DNA from: Aureimonas sp. OT7
Lineage (GTDB): Bacteria > Pseudomonadota > Alphaproteobacteria > Rhizobiales > Rhizobiaceae
DNA: 64,000 nucleotides
Assembly (NCBI RefSeq): GCF_014844055.1
Contig: NZ_CP062167.1
Location: forward strand, 511,501-575,500
Reading direction: 5' to 3'
This document shows, in pieces, positions 58,604-64,000 of the stretch. The notes under the pieces were generated by a model, which was not told where the DNA came from, did not search any database, and saw only the letters and a program-made list of their open reading frames with translations. How positions within the stretch are numbered: the stretch's first letter is position 1; each line of letters starts with the position of its first letter. The translations under genes were made by a program, and so were the position numbers.

Positions 58604-59325
58604 GACGCCCGCCTTCCTTCAAGGGGTTGCGACGCGGCCAGGACCGCGTCGAAAAATTGGTTGATACGGTCGATATCCTTGACGCCGGGGGCGCTTTCCA
58701 CACCGGACGAGACATCCAGCCCGGGAGGTACGGCCTGCCGGATGGCCGCGCCGACATTATCGGGCGTCAGGCCGCCGGAGAGCATGTAATCGAGGCCCGG
58801 GGGCAACCCGGCCAAAAGCCGCCAGTCGAAGGCGACGCCGTTGCCACCCGGCAAGGCGGCGCCCTTCGGCGCCTTGGCATCCAGCAGCAGGCGGTCCGCG
58901 ATGCCGCGATAGGCTGCAACGGCCGCGATGTCACGAGCATCGTGCACGGACAGCGCCTTCATGGTGGCAAGCCCCGTGCGCCGGCCGATCTCGGCCACCC
59001 GCCCGGCCGTCTCGGACCCGTGGAGCTGGATCGCGTCGGGCCGAACGTCCCGGCGGATCGCCTCGAGCAGCGCGTCATCCGGATCCACGGTCACGACGGT
59101 CACCGCCGCCCTGTCGCCCACATAGGCCCGCAACGCCACCATGTCCGGCAGCGAGAGGTGGCGCGGGCTCCGCGCAAAATGAACGAAGCCGACCTCCGGT
59201 CCGCCACGCCGCAGGACAGCGTCCACCGCTTCCGGCGTTCGGAGGCCACAGATCTTGATGCGCGGATGGCGCACGGTCGCTTCGTCCTTCCAGGCAGATG
59301 ATGGTTCGCCCATCGTCATGGGCAC
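58600..59325 (-). CDS. trpF: Phosphoribosylanthranilate isomerase
   Basis: Isomerises PRA to CdRP in tryptophan synthesis. The frame from ATG 59325 gives 241 aa. A GTG at 59274, with AAGGA about 11 nt upstream, would start right before [13 protein letters not shown] and give about 224 aa, nearer the family length; that is my preferred biological start. Catalytic Cys is in KICGLRT and Asp in [29 protein letters not shown] forms the phosphate site. It is first in trpFBA-accD-folC. TrpC and TrpD are elsewhere, as usual here. Confidence 0.95.
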   Translation of the reverse strand: MPMTMGEPSSAWKDEATVRHPRIKICGLRTPEAVDAVLRRGGPEVGFVHFARSPRHLSLPDMVALRAYVGDRAAVTVVTVDPDDALLEAIRRDVRPDAIQLHGSETAGRVAEIGRRTGLATMKALSVHDARDIAAVAAYRGIADRLLLDAKAPKGAALPGGNGVAFDWRLLAGLPPGLDYMLSGGLTPDNVGAAIRQAVPPGLDVSSGVESAPGVKDIDRINQFFDAVLAASQPLEGRRAS

Positions 59326-59391
59326 GCGACCCGCTTATCGCGCTGAAATGGCTGAAGGTAAACCCTGTTTCGCGTCAGCGCCGCGCCTTGT

Positions 59392-60159
59392 TCAGCCCCC
59401 CGCGGACAGGAACTCGATGGCCTGCAGGTTCGCTCCCTCGGACTTCAGCCAGCGGCGGCTTTCCTCGGTATGGGGGCAAAGGGTGCGACACAGCGCCCAG
59501 AACTCCGCGCTGTGGTTCATGTGCACGAAGTGCGCGACCTCATGGGCGGCCAGATAATCCAGTACCGAAGGCGGCGCCATGACGATGCGGAACGAGAAGG
59601 ACAGCCGGCGATCCGCCGTGCAGGACCCCCATCGGCTGACGGTATCCTTGATGGCGATGGCACGCGGCTGCCTGCCAACCGTCTGCGCGTGTCGCGCCAC
59701 CGCCTCCAGAAGGTCGGCCCGTGCCTGCCGGGCCAGGAAGTCGCGGACACGCCGGCCCATGAAAGCTACTTCCCCGCCAACCTCCAGCACCGGGTCTGAG
59801 TTCGCCTCCTGGCGCAATCGTGTCGTGCGGACGGCCGGTCTGTGAGCCAGCCGCAAAGTACCGCCTCGAAAGGGGAGGCTGCCCCCATCGGCGATGCGAA
59901 CGGGCGTCTGCCGCTCTGTCAGGCGGCTGGCGGCCCAGCTTTTGTGCCGCTCCACGAACTCCAGTACCGTGCGGCGCGCCGTGCGCCTGGGCATGGTTAC
60001 GACGACGCCGCCCGCCGGCGTCACGCGCATGATGAGCCGCTTGGCGGTCGGATGCTCGCGGAAGGAAAGCGGTACCGAGCGCGTATCGAGGTCCAGCCGC
60101 TCCGGCCACGGGGCTTCGCGCGCCTGGCGCTTCAGGAAAGCCGGCAGGAAAACGCCCAT
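59392..60159 (-). CDS. SprT/YgjP-type zinc metallopeptidase
   Basis: Predicted metallopeptidase of 255 aa (YgjP/DUF45 family). The start at ATG 60159 gives MGVFLPAFLKRQ; longer frames run into the upstream terminator region. The zinc motif is HEVAHFVHMNHSAEFW, providing H-E-x2-H plus a downstream His. SRWGSCTADRRLSFSFRIVMAP is the family-defining strand. Substrates are unknown. It lies 66 bp upstream of trpF on the same strand. Confidence 0.87.
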   Translation of the reverse strand: MGVFLPAFLKRQAREAPWPERLDLDTRSVPLSFREHPTAKRLIMRVTPAGGVVVTMPRRTARRTVLEFVERHKSWAASRLTERQTPVRIADGGSLPFRGGTLRLAHRPAVRTTRLRQEANSDPVLEVGGEVAFMGRRVRDFLARQARADLLEAVARHAQTVGRQPRAIAIKDTVSRWGSCTADRRLSFSFRIVMAPPSVLDYLAAHEVAHFVHMNHSAEFWALCRTLCPHTEESRRWLKSEGANLQAIEFLSAGG

Positions 60160-60183
60160 GGTCGTGTCGACACCAATCCGAAT

Positions 60184-60219
60184 CGCAAAAACAAGGCCGC
60201 GGCGATGGTCGCCGCGGCC
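60184..60219 (-). terminator. Rho-independent terminator of the DUF2852 gene
   Basis: On the minus strand GGCCGCGGCGA-CCA-TCGCCGCGGCC is a perfect 11-bp stem followed by TTGTTTTTG, 32 bp after the DUF2852 stop. It isolates that gene from the metallopeptidase gene. Confidence 0.9.
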
Positions 60220-60250
60220 AGACTGTAATGCAACAGCGGGGACGCTCGCG

Positions 60251-60676
60251 TCAGCTTGCGTCCACAACCGGGCCGGTCGACCCGTTCCCGCGGCGGTCGC
60301 GCATGAACCGGTCGAACTCTTCCTGGTCCTTGGCGCGGCGCAGTTCCCGTGCGTAGGTCTCGAACTCGGCGCGGGCCTCGTCCAGCCTGCGGCGCTCCTG
60401 GTCGAGACGCGACAGCTCGGCCTCGCGCCAGTCGTCGAAGGCGACGTTGCCGGTGCGTCCCTCAGCGAAGGGACGGCTCGCGCCCGAGCGACGGAAGCTG
60501 CTCATGAAACGGTCCGTAGAGCGGTTCACGTCATTACGGAAACCCTCCAGCCTGTCACCCCAGAGGATGTAGGCCAGGGCGGCGAGGCCGAGAGGCCAGT
60601 AGACGATGAAACCCAAAACCATCAGTGCGATGGTCGCCGGGGTCCACGCCGGGCGGATCAATGCTTGTGACGTCAT
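60251..60676 (-). CDS. DUF2852 domain membrane protein
   Basis: A 141-aa protein. The start at ATG 60676 has GGAG 6 nt upstream; an ATG four codons earlier lacks a site. One or two membrane segments occupy about 14-38 (IALMVLGFIVYWPLGLAALAYI), followed by a cytoplasmic, highly charged helical part rich in Glu/Arg (about 75-125), likely a coiled coil. The family is restricted to alphaproteobacteria and has no assigned role. Confidence 0.83.
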   Translation of the reverse strand: MTSQALIRPAWTPATIALMVLGFIVYWPLGLAALAYILWGDRLEGFRNDVNRSTDRFMSSFRRSGASRPFAEGRTGNVAFDDWREAELSRLDQERRRLDEARAEFETYARELRRAKDQEEFDRFMRDRRGNGSTGPVVDAS

Positions 60677-60698
60677 GGGCTGCTCCATTCAAAGGCTG

Positions 60699-60733
60699 AA
60701 AACCGGTAAGCGCCTTGTGCCGCTACCGATTTT
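60699..60733 (-). terminator. Terminator of the PHB depolymerase gene
   Basis: A hairpin (AAAACCGGTA with TACCGATTTT, extended by GCG/CGC with one bulge) lies 51 bp after the depolymerase stop and ends in TTTT on the minus strand. It overlaps the upstream edge of the DUF2852 gene's promoter region. Confidence 0.65.
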
Positions 60734-60783
60734 CACATGGGGACCCAATTATGGCCATTCAATCTCGCGGGGGTGGAAAATGT

Positions 60784-62226
60784 TCAGTCGGTGGAACGAC
60801 TTGAAGGCACCGCAGCCTTCTTCGCCGCTCTCCTGGGCACGGGCCTTGCCGCCGCTTTGGCCCTGGCGGGCGCCGCCTTTGCCTTGGCAGGCGCCGCCTT
60901 TGCCTTGGCAGGCGCCGCCTTGGGCTTGGCGGATGCCGCCTCCGCCCTGGCAGGCGCCGCCGCCTGGCGCTCGGCCTGCCGCTGCCGCGCCGCCTTCCCG
61001 GCCTGGCCATGTGTCAACGCGAAATCGATGATGCGGGGGCAAATCTCGGCGCGGAACCGCGATCCGTTGAAGACGCCGTAGTGGCCCACCTTGGGTTGCA
61101 GCCAATGGACGCGCATGTCGTCCGGAATGTTGGCGCACAGCGTGTGCGCCGCCTGCGTCTGGCCGACGCCGGAAATGTCGTCGTTCTCGCCTTCGACGGT
61201 CATCAGCGCCGTCTTGCGGATGGCCTTCAGGTCGACCGGTTCGCCGCGATGCAGGATTTCGCCTTTCGGCAGCGAATGGCGGATGAATACCTCCTCCACC
61301 GTCTGGAGGTAGAATTCCGCCGTAAGGTCCATCACCGCCAGATACTCGTCGTAGAAGGCGCGGTGCTTGTCGGCGCCGTCGCCATCGTCCTTGACCAGGT
61401 GCCAGAAGAAATCCTTGTGGGCGATCAGATGCCGGTTGAGGTTCATCGACATGAATCCCGACAATTGCAGGAAACCCGGATAGACGTCGCGCATGAAGCC
61501 CGGCTGCGGAAACGGCACCTTCATGATGACGTTGTCGCGGAACCAGTCGATGCCCTTCTCCTGCGCCAGACGATTGACGGCCGTGGGGTTGACCCGGGTG
61601 TCGATCGGCCCCCCCATCAGCGTCATCGAGGCCGGGGTTGCGGGGTCGTCCCATTCGGACATGCGGGCAACGGCCATCAGCACCGGCACTGCGGGCTGGC
61701 ACACGGCTACGACGTGGGTATCGGGGCCGAGGAAGCGCAGCATCTCGACGACGTAGTCGACATAATCGTCCAGGCTGAACGCGCCGGCCGAAACGGGCAC
61801 CTTGCGGGCGTCCTCCCAATCCGTGATGTAGACATCGGCATAGGGAAGCATCGCCTCCACCGTGCCGCGCAGCAGCGTCGCGTAATGGCCGGACATCGGT
61901 GCAACGACCAGAATGCGCGGATCGGCCCTGCGGGCGCGCGGCAGGTCACGCTCGAAATGCAGCAGCCGGGCAAAGGGCCGCTGCCATACGGGCTTGTCCG
62001 CCACCGGGACGCGTCGTCCATCGACGAATGTTTCGTCGAGGCCGAACTCGGGCTTTGCGTAGATGCGCGTGGAGCGCTCGAACAGTTCCGCCATGGCGGC
62101 GGCTGTCCGCCCCACACTGGTGCGGGACACCGGGTTGAGCGGGTTTTCGTAGAAGGCTTTGGTCGCGTCCGCCACCGCCCGGAAGGGCGCCAGCATCGCA
62201 TGATTCCACTCGTAAAGCTGGTACAA
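60784..62226 (-). CDS. phaZ: Intracellular polyhydroxyalkanoate depolymerase
   Basis: Mobilises stored polyhydroxybutyrate. The start is placed at TTG 62226, since LYQLYEWNHAMLAPFRAVAD is the normal N-terminus; ATG 62340 would add 38 residues and overlap the DUF1330 gene by 29 bp. From TTG it is 480 aa. The catalytic Cys is in VVAVCQPAVPVLMA, Asp in VEGENDDISG and His in KVGHYGVFNGSRF. The last 75 residues are an Ala/Lys/Pro-rich repetitive tail built from AAPAKAK units, like AlgP or histone H1 tails. This tail is not part of the catalytic family core. Confidence 0.9.
   Translation of the reverse strand: MYQLYEWNHAMLAPFRAVADATKAFYENPLNPVSRTSVGRTAAAMAELFERSTRIYAKPEFGLDETFVDGRRVPVADKPVWQRPFARLLHFERDLPRARRADPRILVVAPMSGHYATLLRGTVEAMLPYADVYITDWEDARKVPVSAGAFSLDDYVDYVVEMLRFLGPDTHVVAVCQPAVPVLMAVARMSEWDDPATPASMTLMGGPIDTRVNPTAVNRLAQEKGIDWFRDNVIMKVPFPQPGFMRDVYPGFLQLSGFMSMNLNRHLIAHKDFFWHLVKDDGDGADKHRAFYDEYLAVMDLTAEFYLQTVEEVFIRHSLPKGEILHRGEPVDLKAIRKTALMTVEGENDDISGVGQTQAAHTLCANIPDDMRVHWLQPKVGHYGVFNGSRFRAEICPRIIDFALTHGQAGKAARQRQAERQAAAPARAEAASAKPKAAPAKAKAAPAKAKAAPARAKAAARPVPRRAAKKAAVPSSRSTD
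60850..60962. repeat. 21-bp tandem repeats in the phaZ tail
   Basis: A 21-bp unit (GGCGCCGCCTTTGCCTTGGC plus one base on the plus strand) occurs about three to five times with decreasing fidelity. It encodes heptads of the AAPAKAK type on the minus strand. The number of units is likely to vary between strains. Confidence 0.75.
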
Positions 62227-62311
62227 GGCTATTACCCCGCCGTGATCTCGCAGCTGCAAAATGAGCCGCAAGAGGCCGCGCGTCAACGCCCCGTGATGGT
62301 GCAGGCCCGTT

Positions 62312-62623
62312 CTATCCCTTTGAGGGGGCAGGAATTTCATATCCCTCGACGATCAGGAGCTCGGCATCCGAGACTTCCTGTCGGATCGCCTTGGCCTCCT
62401 GGTACTCGGCGCTGTTGTAGCAGGCGAGCGCGTCTTCCATGCTGGCAAACTCGATCACCACGTTTCGCGCACGGGCCTTGCCTTCCAGTTCATGGAAGGG
62501 TCCGCCCCGTGCCAGGAAGCGCGCGCCATGCTTCTGCATGGCGGGGGCCGCGGTGGTGACGTAGTCCTGGTAGCGTTCCGGGTCCGTCACGTCCACGCGG
62601 GCGATCCAGTAGGCCTTGGTCAT
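62312..62623 (-). CDS. DUF1330 domain protein
   Basis: A 103-aa protein with a ferredoxin-like (dimeric alpha-beta barrel) fold. Family blocks are [54 protein letters not shown] and [12 protein letters not shown]. The function is unknown. Its ATG overlaps the pyrF stop (ATGA), and the pyrF-DUF1330 pair is recurrent in this group. Confidence 0.92.
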   Translation of the reverse strand: MTKAYWIARVDVTDPERYQDYVTTAAPAMQKHGARFLARGGPFHELEGKARARNVVIEFASMEDALACYNSAEYQEAKAIRQEVSDAELLIVEGYEIPAPSKG

Positions 62624-63339
62624 GCGTCTTGCTCCCTGAAGGCGGCGGCCATTTCGGCCTTGATGGTCTCTGCGGCTCGTGCCGGGTCTGCCGCCCGGAT
62701 CACCGGACGGGCAACCACCAGATGCGAGGCGCCCGCCTTCAACGCGTCGGCCGGCGTGACGATCCGCTTCTGGTCGTCGGCATCGGCGAAGGACGGACGG
62801 ATGCCGGGCGTTACGATGGCCATGCCCGGGCCGACGATGGCACGGATGGCGGCGGCCTCCGCCGCCGAGGCGACGATGCCGCCGATGCCGGCCTCACCCG
62901 CCTGGGCGGCACGGCGCGCCACCAGATCGGGCAGGGGGGTGGCGTATCCCGCCTCGTCGAGGTCGGACTGGTTCATGGAGGTCAGCACCGTGACGCCCAG
63001 AACAGTCAGGCCGGACCCTTGCGCGGCGCGGGCGGCGGCGCGCATCACCTGCGGATAGGCGTGCACCGTCAGCATGGCAACGCCCAGCCCGATGGCGCTT
63101 TCGACGCCCTTCTCCACCGTGTTCTCGATGTCGAGGAGCTTCATGTCCAGGAAGACCTTCTTGCCGGCACGCGACAGGTGCCGCGCCAGCGGCAGGCCTC
63201 CGGCCAGCGCCAGCTGGAAGCCGATCTTGTAGAAGGAAACCGTATCGCCCAGCCGCTCCACCATGGCCTCGGCGGCGGCGCGGTCGGGCAGGTCCAGGCC
63301 GACGATCAGCCGGTCGTCTGCGGGCAGGATGGCGGTCAA
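62620..63339 (-). CDS. pyrF: Orotidine 5'-phosphate decarboxylase
   Basis: Last step of UMP synthesis. It is 239 aa. The start is TTG 63339 ([19 protein letters not shown]), overlapping the polA stop as TTGA; no ATG gives a full N-terminus. The catalytic D-x-K-x-x-D array is [14 protein letters not shown] (about 62-75), and the phosphate loop includes [18 protein letters not shown]. Re-initiation after polA probably drives its translation. Confidence 0.96.
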   Translation of the reverse strand: MTAILPADDRLIVGLDLPDRAAAEAMVERLGDTVSFYKIGFQLALAGGLPLARHLSRAGKKVFLDMKLLDIENTVEKGVESAIGLGVAMLTVHAYPQVMRAAARAAQGSGLTVLGVTVLTSMNQSDLDEAGYATPLPDLVARRAAQAGEAGIGGIVASAAEAAAIRAIVGPGMAIVTPGIRPSFADADDQKRIVTPADALKAGASHLVVARPVIRAADPARAAETIKAEMAAAFREQDA

Positions 63340-64000
63340 TGGGCTTCTTCCCAGTTGGCGGCGGCCCTCGCGTCCACGACAAGGGGCACCGATAGTGTCA
63401 CGACAGGGTCGGCGGCGTTCTCCATGACGCGGCGAACCAGCGGGATCGTCGCTTCAACCTCGTCTTCCGGAACCTCGAAGACGAGTTCGTCATGAACCTG
63501 CAGCAGCATGCGCGCCGACAGCCCCGCGGCGGCGAGTTCGCCTTCCATGCGGATCATGGCGCGGCGGATGATGTCGGCCGCCGTGCCCTGGATCGGGGCA
63601 TTGATGGCCGCGCGCTCGTTGAAGGCGCGGACGGATGGGTTGGAATGGCGGATATCCGGATAGTGCGCGCGGCGGCCGAACAGGGTTTCCACGTAGCCGT
63701 CGGCCTTCGCCCGGGCCTTGGTCGCGTCCATATAGTCCCGGATACCGGGAAAACGCTCGAAGTAGCGGCGGATGTACAGCCCGGCCTCTTCGCGCGGGAT
63801 GGACAGCTGCGCTGCAAGGCCGAAGGCAGAGATGCCATAGATGATGCCGAAGTTGATGGCCTTGGCACGGCGGCGCACCGAGGGCTCCATGCCCTCGACC
63901 GGCACTCCGAACATCTCCGACGCCGTCATGGCATGGATGTCGATGCCGTCGCGGAAAGCCTGCGCGAGCTGCGGGATATCGGCCATGTGCGCCAGGATGC
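63336..64000 (-). CDS. polA: DNA polymerase I, C-terminal part (cut by window edge)
   Basis: Polymerase for Okazaki fragment maturation and repair. Only the last 220 or so residues are in the window; the frame is open to position 64000. Motif B is [19 protein letters not shown] (R-x3-K-x6-F-x2-YG type) and motif C is [17 protein letters not shown] with the catalytic Asp. [21 protein letters not shown] is the usual block between them. The 5' nuclease and exonuclease domains would lie beyond the right edge. Confidence 0.97.
   Translation of the reverse strand, partial: ILAHMADIPQLAQAFRDGIDIHAMTASEMFGVPVEGMEPSVRRRAKAINFGIIYGISAFGLAAQLSIPREEAGLYIRRYFERFPGIRDYMDATKARAKADGYVETLFGRRAHYPDIRHSNPSVRAFNERAAINAPIQGTAADIIRRAMIRMEGELAAAGLSARMLLQVHDELVFEVPEDEVEATIPLVRRVMENAADPVVTLSVPLVVDARAAANWEEAH

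Overview
The window is a GC-rich alphaproteobacterial chromosome segment, almost certainly from the order Hyphomicrobiales (Rhizobiales). Several gene orders point there: hisB-DUF2628-hisH-hisA-hisF-hisE-coaA, the trpF-trpB-trpA-accD-folC block, dnaK-dnaJ-phospholipid N-methyltransferase, TIGR02300-aroA(class II)-cmk-rpsA, an ActR-type regulator and an MmcB-family protein. Family and genus cannot be fixed from the sequence alone. Coding density is high. I see no insertion sequence, prophage, integron or CRISPR array, and only one RNA gene, tRNA-Ala(GGC).

Layout. 1-4.3 kb: partial DUF1402 protein, periplasmic sugar dehydrogenase, HslU unfoldase, LuxR-type solo. 4.3-10.3 kb: LMW tyrosine phosphatase, coaA and the his operon on the minus strand, then hslV divergent from hisB, and tRNA-Ala. 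10.4-17 kb: acidic-tailed TIGR02300 protein, aroA-cmk-rpsA, a 332-bp tandem duplication of the rpsA 3' end, GNAT, RNase D, DUF1127. 17.2-21.5 kb: glycine-betaine ABC importer with its GlxA/AraC-type regulator. 21.5-23.9 kb: divergent GT4 glycosyltransferase and UDP-sulfoquinovose synthase, probably sulfolipid synthesis. 23.9-29.5 kb: a complete haem uptake locus (TonB receptor and haem monooxygenase diverging from hemP-hmuTUV) with a RirA-type operator between them. 30.8-35.2 kb: fructose/ribose-type ABC importer frcBCA diverging from its ROK regulator across a 39-bp palindrome; the permease frcC carries an in-frame TAA. 35.3-45.7 kb: malate synthase G, VOC protein, L,D-transpeptidase, MmcB, ActR-like regulator, HrpB helicase with a YnjB-like binding protein, SDR, HdeD, DUF2218. 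45.7-54.3 kb: orphan Bug/TctC protein, PBP1A, dnaK-dnaJ with a heat-shock-type promoter, two tandem phospholipid methyltransferases. 54.2-64 kb: folC, accD, trpA, trpB, trpF, YgjP-like metallopeptidase, DUF2852, PHB depolymerase with a repetitive Ala/Lys/Pro tail, DUF1330, pyrF and the C-terminal part of polA.

Most of the window is core metabolism (histidine, tryptophan, CoA, chorismate, fatty acids), protein quality control and cell-envelope functions, with three inducible import modules (betaine, haem, sugar). I found no convincing novel multi-gene system. The strongest anomalies are the rpsA/terminator tandem duplication, the single nonsense codon in frcC, the large palindrome controlling frc, and the separation of hslU from hslV by the his operon. 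Start sites were chosen from Shine-Dalgarno spacing, translational coupling and family alignment recalled from memory. No database search was possible.
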